Assembly: GCF_030733685.1 (NCBI RefSeq)
Contig: NZ_JASHIM010000013.1
Location: 1-64,000 of the forward strand
Length of the DNA: 64,000 nucleotides
Direction: 5' to 3'
Source of the DNA: Roseovarius sp. MMSF_3281
Lineage (GTDB): Bacteria > Pseudomonadota > Alphaproteobacteria > Rhodobacterales > Rhodobacteraceae
The translations under genes and the position numbers were made by a program. Below are positions 1 to 8,010 of the stretch, one piece after another. The notes under the pieces are model-generated. The model made no database searches. It was not told the origin of the DNA and saw nothing but the letters and a program-made list of their open reading frames with translations. The stretch's first letter is position 1; each line of letters begins with the position of its first letter.

Positions 1-864
1 GGCGGACGGGGGCAATCGGGGCGTCATGGTGGGCAGCTGTGCGGTCTGTGCCGTGCCGGTGGGCGTCGGGGATGGCGGGGCCGGCGTTTGGGACAGGGGC
101 AAAGGCGGGTCGCCGCGACCCCGGGCCGGCGCCTCGCGCGCTTGGCGTGGCGAGGCGCCGTTTTCCGACGCCGCCACATGCCACGCCATACCGCCGGATG
201 CAGGCGCCGCATCCTTGGCGGCAAGACGTCCCGTGGCCGCGCGCGGGGGTGTTTGCCCCTCTTGACCGGCCGTTTCCGACACGGGCGGGCGCACCATCGC
301 GTGCCCCGCCCGATCCGGCATCGCAAGCCGTGGCGGCACAGGCGCATGGGCCTCAGCGGCCTGCCCATTGCCCGGAATCAGCGGTGCCCTTGGTGCTTTC
401 GAGGAGATTTCAAGCTGCTTTTGGGCGGTATCAGAGCCTGTTTCCGTGGTTGTTGCCGGGCCGGGCCCGAACACCGGGTGGGGCCGCCCCCGCGTGACCG
501 ATGCCTGAGCCCCCGATATCAAGCTGTCGGACGCCCCACCTTGCCCCGGTCGCGCGGGGTCTGCGCCGGGCAAGGTGGGTTGCGCCATCTCCACCGCCTC
601 GGGGTCTGCCGTGTCCGGTTTGGGAGGCGATGCATCAACCTGCGGCACCTCACCGTCCAAAGGCGGCGAGGTGCCGGGGCCCTCGCCCCCCTCGGCCTTG
701 GGCAAATCGGTTTCCGGCTCCGCTTGCGGCGCAGGCGATTGCAGATGCGCCGCCCCGAAAACGGCAAGAAAAGGCGGATGCGCCGCCTTGGGGGCGGGAT
801 GCGCGGGCGATCGCGGTTTCGACGTCTGATCCTGTGCGACAGGCGTTGTATGAACTGGCAGCAT
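1..864 (-). CDS. fliK: Flagellar hook-length control protein FliK, N-terminal part (runs off the window)
   Basis: This frame stays open from an ATG at 864 to the window edge, 288 codons with no stop. A GGAG motif lies about seven bases before the ATG. The visible protein is rich in Pro, Ala and Gln with few hydrophobic stretches, as in the variable N-terminal part of FliK proteins, which act as an exported ruler for hook length. It is divergent from flgJ at 980. The conserved C-terminal FliK domain would lie outside the window, so the name rests on composition and position at the head of a flagellar locus. The opposite-strand frames here are Arg-rich shadows. Confidence 0.6.
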   Translation of the reverse strand, partial: MLPVHTTPVAQDQTSKPRSPAHPAPKAAHPPFLAVFGAAHLQSPAPQAEPETDLPKAEGGEGPGTSPPLDGEVPQVDASPPKPDTADPEAVEMAQPTLPGADPARPGQGGASDSLISGAQASVTRGRPHPVFGPGPATTTETGSDTAQKQLEISSKAPRAPLIPGNGQAAEAHAPVPPRLAMPDRAGHAMVRPPVSETAGQEGQTPPRAATGRLAAKDAAPASGGMAWHVAASENGASPRQAREAPARGRGDPPLPLSQTPAPPSPTPTGTAQTAQLPTMTPRLPPSA

Positions 865-979
865 GCTGCTCTCCGGGATTTCTTCCTCAGTTGGGGAAAG
901 CATGGCAGATGCCGGTTACCGGTTCTTTACCGAATTGCGGTCAAATGGCGGGGTCTTGTCCACAATTCGAGGTAAAACA

Positions 980-1270
980 GTGACTGATTTTTTACCGATT
1001 CCCCCCAAGGGCGCGGCGCCAAGGGCGGCTTTCTCCGACCTGTCGCCGGCGCGCGAAGCAGCACGGAAATTGGAAGCGACCTTCCTGGCCGAGATGTTGA
1101 AAGGCGCCGGATTCGGCACGCAGGAAAATTCGTTTTCCGGTGGGCCGGGCGGGGATCAATTCGCCTCGTTCCACCGGCAGGCCGTGGCCGAGGAGATCGC
1201 CAAAACCGGCGGAATCGGCCTGGCCGAACATTTCCTGAACGCAATGATGGAGACCCGAGATGAACCATGA
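980..1270 (+). CDS. flgJ: Rod-binding protein (FlgJ N-terminal domain type, CheL-like)
   Basis: A 96-residue protein matching the rod-binding domain of FlgJ, without the peptidoglycan hydrolase half found in enterobacterial FlgJ. The motif around ARKLEATFLAEMLKGAG is typical of this family. The short form is usual in alphaproteobacteria, where it is thought to cap or scaffold rod assembly. I chose the GTG at 980 because a GAGGT ribosome site lies seven bases upstream and the domain begins right after it; longer in-frame starts at 863 and 902 are possible. Its stop overlaps the flgN start by 11 bases, so the two genes are likely co-translated. Confidence 0.8.
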   Translation: MTDFLPIPPKGAAPRAAFSDLSPAREAARKLEATFLAEMLKGAGFGTQENSFSGGPGGDQFASFHRQAVAEEIAKTGGIGLAEHFLNAMMETRDEP

Positions 1271-1619
1271 AGACGCGCAAACCCTGATAAACCGTCTGGA
1301 TGACCTGCTTGAACAAGAGCGCGCGGCGCTTTTGGCAGGCGACCTGGAGGCCATCGCAACGCTTTTGGAAAACAAGGAGCGGCTGATTGATGCGCTGAAT
1401 GCCCTGACCGAGGCCGAGCGCCCGGAAATGGGCGCCGTGGAGGCCAAGGTATTGCGCAATCAGGCGCTTTTGGATGGCGCGTTGCAAGGGATACGGCACG
1501 TGGCCGCGCGCATGGCCGCCCTGCGCCGGGTCAGGCGCGGGCTTGAAACCTATGACGCCAAGGGCACCAAGACCACCATCGAAGGAGAGGCCGATTTCAG
1601 CGTGGAAAAGCGGGCCTGA
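1260..1619 (+). CDS. flgN: FlgN-like flagellar export chaperone
   Basis: A 119-residue, Leu/Glu/Ala-rich helical protein. The first half (LINRLDDLLEQERAALLAGD) has the pattern of FlgN-family chaperones, which keep the hook-filament junction proteins FlgK and FlgL export-competent in the cytoplasm. It overlaps the end of the rod-binding gene and precedes the flagellin leader. No membrane segment or signal is visible. FlgN proteins are weakly conserved, so the call depends on length, coiled-coil character and context. Confidence 0.6.
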   Translation: MNHEDAQTLINRLDDLLEQERAALLAGDLEAIATLLENKERLIDALNALTEAERPEMGAVEAKVLRNQALLDGALQGIRHVAARMAALRRVRRGLETYDAKGTKTTIEGEADFSVEKRA

Positions 1620-1721
1620 GGGATTTGTGTCAAATGCCCATGATAACGGGGGCGCGTTTTAGGGTTCCGTTAGCATCTCAAGGCCCATGCTGTGCCTGCA
1701 TCCGGAACGGGTGGCGCGGCA

Positions 1722-1814
1722 GGGGCACAAGCCCCATCGGCTGCAGATGTCAGAACGACTGTTTGGCCCGGCCTCTGGCGGAGGCGGGTGTATGAAACAT
1801 GGCGCAAAAGCGCC
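1722..1814 (+). promoter_or_regulatory. Flagellin leader region with short hairpins
   Basis: The 215-base gap between flgN and fliC (1620-1834) holds no gene. It contains two clear hairpins: GGGGC/GCCCC with an ACAA loop (1722-1735), and GGCGC/GCGCC with an AAAA loop (1801-1814). The second ends 20 bases before the flagellin start and just before its AAAGGA ribosome site (1822-1827). In Caulobacter, FlbT binds the flagellin mRNA leader, and flbT lies two genes downstream here. A role for these hairpins in FlbT control is inference. Confidence 0.4.
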
Positions 1815-1834
1815 AAGCGTTAAAGGAACATGCT

Positions 1835-2698
1835 ATGTCGAGCATTCTGACGAACAACAGCGCGATGGTGGCGCTGCAAACCCTGAAATCGGTCAATTCG
1901 AACCTTGCCAAGACACAGGACATGGTGTCGACCGGCAAAAAGATTTCCTCTGCCAAGGACAATTCGGCCATCTGGGCGATTTCCAAGGTGATGGAATCGG
2001 ATGTCAACGGCTTCAAGGCGGTCTCGGACTCGCTTGCCGTGGGTGAATCGACGGTGGCTGTCGCCTCGGCGGGGGCCGAACAGATCGTCGACATCCTGGG
2101 CGAAATGCGCGAACTTGCCGCCGCGGGAACCAGCGAAACAGCCGATTTCGGCAAGATCGAAGCCGATATGACCGAGAAGGCGAACCAGATCACCGCCATC
2201 ACGGGGGCCGCGCAATTCAACGGTGTGAACCTTCTGGCGACGGATGTGGACGGCAACGGCGGCACGCAGCTAACCGTTCTGTCCTCGCTTGACCGGTCAG
2301 GGGCCAACGACGACAGCAATTCAAACCCACCGACGATTTCCACCATCGACGTGGCCGGGGTTGATTTCGAAGCCAACCTTGACATGACGTCGCGCACCTC
2401 GATCGCGTCGGCCGCCGATGCGCAGACGGCCCTGGACGAAATCGAAGGCTTTTTGCAAATCGCGGTTCAGGGGGCGGCGGATCTTGGGGCCTCGGCCAAG
2501 CGGGTCAGCGACCAGAACGATTTCGTTGGCAAGCTGACCGATGCGATGAAATCCGGCATCGGTGCCTTGGTGGATGCGGATATGGAAGAGACCTCGGCGC
2601 GGCTGCAGGCCCTTCAGGTGCAACAGCAGCTTGCGACGCAATCGTTGTCCATCGCCAACCAGGCACCGCAGGCCATCCTGTCCTTGTTCAGGGGCTAA
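1835..2698 (+). CDS. fliC: Flagellin, filament subunit
   Basis: A 287-residue flagellin. The N-terminal D0/D1 helix (SSILTNNSAMVALQTLKSVN) and the C-terminal helix ending QAPQAILSLFRG are both present, with a small variable centre around residues 145-200, as in short alphaproteobacterial flagellins. The start at 1835 has an AAAGGA site eight bases upstream; an in-frame extension to 1799 would add residues no flagellin has. It is exported through the flagellar type III system and polymerises into the filament. A strong hairpin follows the stop codon. Confidence 0.95.
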   Translation: MSSILTNNSAMVALQTLKSVNSNLAKTQDMVSTGKKISSAKDNSAIWAISKVMESDVNGFKAVSDSLAVGESTVAVASAGAEQIVDILGEMRELAAAGTSETADFGKIEADMTEKANQITAITGAAQFNGVNLLATDVDGNGGTQLTVLSSLDRSGANDDSNSNPPTISTIDVAGVDFEANLDMTSRTSIASAADAQTALDEIEGFLQIAVQGAADLGASAKRVSDQNDFVGKLTDAMKSGIGALVDADMEETSARLQALQVQQQLATQSLSIANQAPQAILSLFRG

Positions 2699-2705
2699 CA
2701 CTGAT

Positions 2706-2731
2706 CGGGGCGCCCCGCACCGGGCGCCCCG
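2706..2731 (+). terminator. Strong hairpin after the flagellin gene
   Basis: A perfect 10-bp GC-rich stem (2706-2715 with 2722-2731) and six-base loop lie eight bases after the fliC stop. There is no T-run, so it may be an attenuator or a 3' mRNA-stabilising hairpin that raises flagellin yield over flaF and flbT, rather than a full terminator. Confidence 0.55.
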
Positions 2732-2772
2732 ACGCATCCTGACACGACAGACCCAAACCGGAAGGATTTGAT

Positions 2773-3150
2773 GTGAACGCGATCCAAATGGCACAGAATG
2801 CCTATCGGCAAGATGCGCAGGCCACCCGCACCCATCGCGGCGTTGAATATGACGCCATCGCGCGCATTACCCATGCGCTGAAAACGGCATCGGAGCGCGG
2901 GACGACAGGGTTTCGCGATATGGCCGCCGCCATTCATGACAATCGCAGGCTGTGGACCCTCCTGGCCGCCGACGTGGCGGATGCGGGAAATCCGCTTCCC
3001 CAGGCGCTGCGCGCGCGGATTGTCTATCTTGCGGAATTCACCCGGCTGCACAGCAGCAAGGTTTTGACCCAAGGGGCAAGTGCCGCGCCCCTGATCGAAG
3101 TGAATACCGCGATCCTCAGGGGGTTGCGCGATGGGGGGGCATCGGCATGA
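2773..3150 (+). CDS. flaF: Flagellar biosynthesis regulator FlaF
   Basis: A 125-residue protein with the FlaF pattern: an N-terminal AQNAYRQ segment, a central helix ending in DNRRLWTLLAADVAD, and the NPLPQALRARIVYLAEF motif. FlaF acts with FlbT in alphaproteobacteria to control flagellin synthesis and secretion. Translation starts at a GTG at 2773 with a GGAAGG site upstream. Its stop overlaps the flbT start (ATGA), which indicates translational coupling of the antagonistic FlaF/FlbT pair. Confidence 0.93.
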   Translation: MNAIQMAQNAYRQDAQATRTHRGVEYDAIARITHALKTASERGTTGFRDMAAAIHDNRRLWTLLAADVADAGNPLPQALRARIVYLAEFTRLHSSKVLTQGASAAPLIEVNTAILRGLRDGGASA

Positions 3151-3551
3151 GCGGTCTTGTCCTGAAACTGAGCCCGAAAGAACGGGTTTTGATCAATGGC
3201 GCCGTGATCGAAAACGGCGAGCGGCGATCGCGCCTTTCCATCGTGACGCCCGAGGCGAATATCCTGCGGCTGCGCGATGCCATTCACCCCGATGAAGCCA
3301 ATACCCCGGTGCGGCGCGTCTGCTATGCGACGCAATTGGTGTTGTCGGGCGATGCCGAACCGGACGAGGCGCGCCTGCGTCTGTTGCGCCGGATCGAGGA
3401 ATTGAGCCGGGTTTTCACCGACCCTGACAGCCATGCGCATCTGTCCCGCGCGACCGAGGCGGTGTTGAACGCCCAGTATTATCAATGTCTCAAGGCGCTT
3501 CGTGGATTGCTGCCCCGGGAAGACCGGCTTTTGGCGCAGGGTGTGCAATGA
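3147..3551 (+). CDS. flbT: Flagellin mRNA regulator FlbT
   Basis: A 134-residue protein with the FlbT start (LVLKLSPKERVLINGAVIEN). FlbT is a post-transcriptional regulator that binds the flagellin mRNA leader in Caulobacter and adjusts flagellin output to hook completion. The ATG at 3147 overlaps the flaF stop; the longer open frame from 2952 lies inside flaF and is not used. The next gene again begins in an ATGA overlap at 3548, so flaF, flbT and the DUF1217 gene form one translational unit. Confidence 0.92.
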   Translation: MSGLVLKLSPKERVLINGAVIENGERRSRLSIVTPEANILRLRDAIHPDEANTPVRRVCYATQLVLSGDAEPDEARLRLLRRIEELSRVFTDPDSHAHLSRATEAVLNAQYYQCLKALRGLLPREDRLLAQGVQ

Positions 3552-4354
3552 GTTTTCAACCCGTCATACCGATGTCGGGCCTGAGCGGTTGGGCCTTTTT
3601 GAATGCCACGCGGGACAGCCAGGCCGAGGCCTTTGAGAAATCCCCCGTCATCAGCCGCGATACTACCTATTTCGAGACCAGGATCGGCGAGATCACCAGC
3701 GCCGAGGACCTGGTGGCGGACCGCCGGCTTTTGCGCGTCGCCCTGGGGGCCTTCGGGTTGCAGGATGACCTGGATAACCGCTTCTTGATCCGGCGTATCC
3801 TGGAAGGCGGGGTCGAGTCGCAGGATGCGCTTGCCAACAAGCTTGCCGATGACCGCTACAAGGCGCTGTCAGAGACTTTTGGCTTTGGCGATGGGGGCAC
3901 TCCGGCGACGCAAAGCGAGGGGTTCGGCGCCGAGATCACGGCCCGTTTTCGCGCGATCTCTTTCGAGGTGGCGGTGGGCGATCAGGACGAAAGCCTGCGC
4001 CTGGCCATGAATGCCGAGCGTGAACTGGCCGAGATCGCGCAGGAACGCCCGGACAGTGACGAGTCCCTTTGGTTTCGGATCATGGGCACGCCCCCCCTGC
4101 GCAAGGTGTTCGAGGTGGCGCTTGGGTTGCCGGACAGTTTTGCACAGTTGGGCCTGGATCAGCAGCTTGAGGTTTTTACGGACCGCAGTGAAAGCCAACT
4201 GGGCATCGCCCGCCTTTCGGATTTGGAAGATGCCGAGGTTCTGGATGGGCTGATTGAGCGATACCTGCTGCGCGATCAGGTGGCCGGGATGCAGGCGCAA
4301 AGCGCCAATGCCATCGCCCTGACCCTGTTGCAGCAGGCGCCGCGGCAGTTCTGA
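3548..4354 (+). CDS. DUF1217 family protein of the flagellar locus
   Basis: A 268-residue protein of the DUF1217 type, which sits in flagellar operons of Rhodobacteraceae and rhizobia. It begins SFQPVIPMSGLSGWAFLNAT and contains repeated short helices of the form DDRYKALSETFGFG and LREVFEVALGLP-like segments. No signal peptide or membrane segment is seen. It starts in an ATGA overlap with flbT, so it is made together with the flagellin regulators. Biochemical role is not known to me. It ends convergently with fliI (52-base gap). Confidence 0.75.
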   Translation: MSFQPVIPMSGLSGWAFLNATRDSQAEAFEKSPVISRDTTYFETRIGEITSAEDLVADRRLLRVALGAFGLQDDLDNRFLIRRILEGGVESQDALANKLADDRYKALSETFGFGDGGTPATQSEGFGAEITARFRAISFEVAVGDQDESLRLAMNAERELAEIAQERPDSDESLWFRIMGTPPLRKVFEVALGLPDSFAQLGLDQQLEVFTDRSESQLGIARLSDLEDAEVLDGLIERYLLRDQVAGMQAQSANAIALTLLQQAPRQF

Positions 4355-4406
4355 TGCCCTTGTGCGGCGGGTCTTGATGTTGGTGGCGCCGGGGGATGCG
4401 ACCCGC

Positions 4407-5825
4407 CTAGGGATCTGACCGTTTGGGTGCATGATGCGGGGTGGCCCGCGCCGTGGTCTGGCGGGGGGCGGGCAGGCCGTGTTCGGACCTGCGCGCGCGG
4501 CCTGTGGCTGCCCCACGCCGCAGGATCAGGCCAAGGCGCGCAAAACTGTCGGTGATCGTATTCGGCTCGGATTCCGCCAGGAATGCATCCAGGTCCGGCC
4601 AGATGCGCACCGCCTGATCCAGCTCCGGATCACTGCCTTCGCTGTAAAGCCCGGCCCTGATCATCGTTTCGGAGGCGGCATAGGCCCCCAGACGGGCACG
4701 CGCCTGCGCAATGAGGGCATTCTCGTCATCACTGGCGGCGGCGGGCAAACTGCGAGAGACCGAGCGTAGCAAGTCAATCGCCGGATAGCGGCCGCGCTCG
4801 GCAATCGTACGATCCAAAACCACATGGCCGTCCAGCACCCCGCGCAAGATATCGGCGACCGGCTCATCCATATCCGAGCCGGCCACCAGGACACTGAACA
4901 GCGCGGTGATGTCCCCCGCCGCCCCCGCACCTGGCCCCGCGCGTTCGCACAGCGACATGATCATATGCGACGTCGAGGCCGGGTAACCCCGCAGGGCGGG
5001 CATTTCACCCGAGGCGGTGGCCACCTCGCGGTGCGCCTCGGCAAACCGGGTGACGGAATCGGCCAGCAACAAGACGTGCCGCCCCTGATCACGAAAATAC
5101 TCGGCCACGGCCATCGCGGCCCAGGCACAGCGCCGCCGGATAAGCGGCGACATGTCGGAGGTGGCCGCAACGATCACCGCCCGCCGCATGCCATCGGGGC
5201 CAAGCACCTTTTCGACGAATTCGCGCAATTCGCGCCCGCGTTCGCCAATCAGCGCGAAAACCACCAGATCGGCCTGCATATTCTTGCCCAGATGGCCCAG
5301 AAGGCTGGATTTCCCCACACCGGACCCGGCGAAAAGGCCAAGCCGCTGCCCGCGCACGATGGGTAGCAGGGTGTTGAAGGCGGCCATCCCGGTCTCAAGA
5401 CGCGCGCCCAGCGCGCGGCGCTCGGCCGGTGCAGGGGGATGCGCCCGCAAGGGATATGGCGTATGGTCGGCTGCCAGTGGCATTCCATCCAGTGGGTTTC
5501 CGAAGGGATCAATCACCCGCCCGACCCAGCCCGTCGTCGGCGAGATCGTCGCGGCATCCAGCAAAAGCGCCGAATCGCCCAGCGCCACGCCCACGGGCAC
5601 CTCATCGGGCAAAACGACGGTGCGCCCTTCCTCAAGCTGCACGACCTCGCCGAAAAGCGGGCCTGCGCCCCGGTCGATGCGCACCCGATCCCCCAAACGC
5701 GCCTCGCCCGAAAGGCCAGACAAACAAAGGCTATGCCCCTGCACGGCGCTGACCCGGCCAAGGGGGCGCACGGCCTTGAGCCGCGCGATATGAGGGGTCG
5801 GGGGTGTCAGGGTGTTTTCCGTCAT
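4407..5825 (-). CDS. fliI: Flagellum-specific ATPase FliI
   Basis: A 472-residue ATPase of the F1-beta/FliI family that energises the flagellar type III export gate. The Walker A motif GSGVGKSS is at residues 167-174, and the Walker B/arginine region LLLADSVTRFAEAHREV follows. The ATG at 5825 has a GGAG site six bases upstream; a TTG at 5837 would add four residues over that site and is less likely. The C-terminal tail after residue 435 is Arg/Pro-rich and unusually long. It is divergent from flgB, sharing an 86-base promoter gap. Confidence 0.96.
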   Translation of the reverse strand: MTENTLTPPTPHIARLKAVRPLGRVSAVQGHSLCLSGLSGEARLGDRVRIDRGAGPLFGEVVQLEEGRTVVLPDEVPVGVALGDSALLLDAATISPTTGWVGRVIDPFGNPLDGMPLAADHTPYPLRAHPPAPAERRALGARLETGMAAFNTLLPIVRGQRLGLFAGSGVGKSSLLGHLGKNMQADLVVFALIGERGRELREFVEKVLGPDGMRRAVIVAATSDMSPLIRRRCAWAAMAVAEYFRDQGRHVLLLADSVTRFAEAHREVATASGEMPALRGYPASTSHMIMSLCERAGPGAGAAGDITALFSVLVAGSDMDEPVADILRGVLDGHVVLDRTIAERGRYPAIDLLRSVSRSLPAAASDDENALIAQARARLGAYAASETMIRAGLYSEGSDPELDQAVRIWPDLDAFLAESEPNTITDSFARLGLILRRGAATGRARRSEHGLPAPRQTTARATPHHAPKRSDP

Positions 5826-5873
5826 CGGGAACTCCAAAAGTTTTTCCGCAAACCCTTTCTAAAGGAATCACGG

Positions 5874-5888
5874 TTAAGCCTTGATTGA
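5874..5888. promoter_or_regulatory. Weak CtrA-like box between fliI and flgB
   Basis: TTAA at 5874-5877, seven bases, then TTGA at 5885-5888: one mismatch from the TTAA-N7-TTAA consensus for CtrA. It lies in the divergent fliI/flgB gap, 24 bases before the flgB start codon. Suggestive only. Confidence 0.3.
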
Positions 5889-5911
5889 AGCCAATCGAGG
5901 GAGAAGCCCCG

Positions 5912-6301
5912 ATGTTTGAAAACCTAGACATCTTTCGCATGTCGCATGCCATGGCCCGCCACGCGGGAGCGCGACAGGCCTTGATCGCGCAGAACATGGC
6001 CAATGCCGACACCCCCGGCTATGCCGCGCGGGATTTAGCGCCGTTTCAGGCCTATTTAGAGACTGATACCGGTGATTTTCGCCCAAGGGCCACACGGGCC
6101 GCACATCTGCATGGAGCGGGTGCCAACCGCGCTTATGACCCGTCCATTCGCCATGACGCAGAGTCCGATCCGAACGGCAATTCGGTGTCGATCGAGACCG
6201 AGATGGTCAAGGCCGTTGAGGTCAAGCGACAGCATGATCGCGCCCTGGCCATCTACAAGCATTCCCTGACGGTTCTGCGCAACGCAGTGAGCGCAAGATA
6301 G
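5912..6301 (+). CDS. flgB: Flagellar proximal rod protein FlgB
   Basis: A 129-residue rod subunit. It has the rod/hook signature QNMANADTPGYAARD at residues 29-43 and a C-terminal amphipathic helix (AVEVKRQHDRALAIYKHSL). FlgB forms the proximal rod with FlgC and FlgF and contacts FliE. The ATG at 5912 follows a GAGGGAGAAG site; an in-frame ATG nine codons upstream lacks one. It opens the plus-strand basal-body operon that runs through position 10479. Confidence 0.94.
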   Translation: MFENLDIFRMSHAMARHAGARQALIAQNMANADTPGYAARDLAPFQAYLETDTGDFRPRATRAAHLHGAGANRAYDPSIRHDAESDPNGNSVSIETEMVKAVEVKRQHDRALAIYKHSLTVLRNAVSAR

Positions 6302-6312
6302 TAGGGCCAGGG

Positions 6313-6705
6313 ATGAGTGAATTTGCCAAATCCCTTGATGTCACCGCCAGCGGGCTGAAGGCGCAGGCACAGCGCCTGCGCCACCTGTCGGAAAACATCG
6401 CCAATGCCGATACGCCGGGATACCGGCGCAAGACGATTTCGTTCCGCACCGAGTTCACGGCGGGCGAGGGTACGGGCCGGGTGGAAACCGGGCCTGTGCA
6501 ACTGGATCGCGGGGACCTGAAACAGGTGTACGACCCGACGCATCCCATGGCCGACGAAAGCGGCCATTACGGCGGGTCCAACGTGGATCTGGTGATTGAA
6601 ATCGCTGACGCGCGCGAAGCGCAGCGCAGCTATGAGGCGAACCTCAAGATGTTCGAGCAGGCGCGGCAAATGTCCTCGGGTCTGATGGACCTGCTTCGCA
6701 AATAA
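6313..6705 (+). CDS. flgC: Flagellar proximal rod protein FlgC
   Basis: A 130-residue rod protein with the rod signature SENIANADTPGYRRKTI near residues 28-44 and the C-terminal QRSYEANLKMFEQARQM helix shared by FlgC and FlgG proteins. It polymerises with FlgB and FlgF in the periplasmic rod. It lies 11 bases after flgB and 12 bases before fliE, inside the same operon. Confidence 0.95.
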   Translation: MSEFAKSLDVTASGLKAQAQRLRHLSENIANADTPGYRRKTISFRTEFTAGEGTGRVETGPVQLDRGDLKQVYDPTHPMADESGHYGGSNVDLVIEIADAREAQRSYEANLKMFEQARQMSSGLMDLLRK

Positions 6706-6717
6706 AGGAGATCCAGA

Positions 6718-7008
6718 ATGGATATAAAACCTCTTTCCGCTGTTCAGAAATATGCAGCCGCCCGCCCCGCGACCGAGGCAAAGCCCGGCGCGGGCGGCCC
6801 CGGGGAGGCGCTTGGCAATGTGGCGCGCGATTTCGCCGCCACCCTGCGCGAAAGCGAAGCCACCGCAAAGGCCACGATGACCGGCGAGGCCGATCCGCAT
6901 GCCCTCGTGCAGGCCTTGGCGCAAACCGAACTGGCCGTGGAAACGGCGGTAACGGTGCGCAACAAGGTGGTCGAGGCCTATCAGGAAATCCTGAGAATGC
7001 CGGTCTGA
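6718..7008 (+). CDS. fliE: Hook-basal body protein FliE
   Basis: A 96-residue protein whose C-terminal half (DPHALVQALAQTELAVETAVTVRNKVVEAYQEILRMPV) has the FliE pattern, joining the MS ring to the proximal rod. The N-terminal half is Ala/Gly/Pro-rich. An AGGAG site lies eight bases before the ATG. fliQ begins two bases after its stop codon. Confidence 0.93.
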   Translation: MDIKPLSAVQKYAAARPATEAKPGAGGPGEALGNVARDFAATLRESEATAKATMTGEADPHALVQALAQTELAVETAVTVRNKVVEAYQEILRMPV

Positions 7009-7010
7009 TC

Positions 7011-7280
7011 ATGCTGGACCAGGTGATTTTCTTCGATTCCATGCGCCAGGGGCTTTGGGTGGCGGTGATCATTTCATTCCCGATCCTGACGGTGGCCTTG
7101 CTGGCCGGTGTCACGGTGGGCCTGTTCCAGGCACTGACCTCGATCCAGGAATTGACCCTGACCTTCGTGCCGAAACTGGCCGCCATCGTCGCGGTTTTCT
7201 GGCTGACCATGGGGTTCATGACGCAAACACTGGTCGGATTTTTCCAAGACCGGCTGATCCCGCTGATCATCGGAGGATAA
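7011..7280 (+). CDS. fliQ: Flagellar export gate protein FliQ
   Basis: An 89-residue inner-membrane protein with two long hydrophobic helices (about residues 15-40 and 50-75), the length and topology of FliQ. With FliP and FliR it forms the core of the export gate; those partners are elsewhere in this window (22566 and 12784). It sits in the rod gene operon between fliE and flgF, a placement common in Rhodobacteraceae. Confidence 0.95.
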   Translation: MLDQVIFFDSMRQGLWVAVIISFPILTVALLAGVTVGLFQALTSIQELTLTFVPKLAAIVAVFWLTMGFMTQTLVGFFQDRLIPLIIGG

Positions 7281-7281
7281 G

Positions 7282-7995
7282 ATGGAAAACGCAGGTTACA
7301 CGACCCTGACACGGCAATCGGGCCTGTTGCGCGAATTGCAGGTGGTGGCCAACAACATCGCCAATGCCGCCACCACCGGGTACCGGCAGGAGGGGCTGAT
7401 CTTTGCCGAGCATGTAACGCGCACCGACGGCGGCCCCTCGCTTTCGATGGCCACGGCCAATGTGCGCAATACCTCGATGCTGCAAGGGGCGCTGACCTCC
7501 ACCGGCGGCACGCTTGATCTTGCGATCGAAGGCCCGGGGTTCTTCCTGATCGAGACGCCGCAGGGGGAGCGCCTGACAAGGGCGGGGAATTTCACCCTCT
7601 CGGCGGCGGGCGAGATGGTGACCAACGATGGCTTTCGCGTGCTGGATGCGGGGGGCGCGCCGGTCTTCGTGCCACCCGATGCCGCCGATGTCGCCATATC
7701 GCGCGATGGCACGCTAAGCGCGGATGGCCGCCCGCTTGGGCAATTGGGGCTTGTCCGGCCCGTGGAAGCCCATGACCTCATTCGCGAGGATGGCGTGATG
7801 TTTCGCACGACAGGCGGAACAGAGCCTGTTTTCGACGGGCGGATCGTTCAGGGTTTCCTTGAAAGCGCCAATGTCGACCCCATCGGACAGATCGCGCGCA
7901 TGGTGGAAATCCAACGCGCCTACGAGATGGGGCAAAGCTTCCTGGATGCCGAGAACGAGCGCATCCGCACGGCCCTCAAGGCCTTTACACGCTAA
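7282..7995 (+). CDS. flgF: Flagellar rod protein FlgF
   Basis: A 237-residue rod protein. It has the N-terminal signature LQVVANNIANAATTGYRQEG and the C-terminal helix ARMVEIQRAYEMGQSFLDAEN. At 237 residues it fits FlgF, and the next gene is the closely related FlgG, as usual. A GGAGG site overlaps the fliQ stop just before this ATG. Confidence 0.93.
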   Translation: MENAGYTTLTRQSGLLRELQVVANNIANAATTGYRQEGLIFAEHVTRTDGGPSLSMATANVRNTSMLQGALTSTGGTLDLAIEGPGFFLIETPQGERLTRAGNFTLSAAGEMVTNDGFRVLDAGGAPVFVPPDAADVAISRDGTLSADGRPLGQLGLVRPVEAHDLIREDGVMFRTTGGTEPVFDGRIVQGFLESANVDPIGQIARMVEIQRAYEMGQSFLDAENERIRTALKAFTR

Positions 7996-8010
7996 CCGCA
8001 GGAGAACGAT

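Noticed and set aside
88-975. A 295-codon plus-strand frame opposite fliK
   Set aside because: Extremely Arg-rich and no ribosome site; the minus-strand frame has FliK-like composition and a good start.
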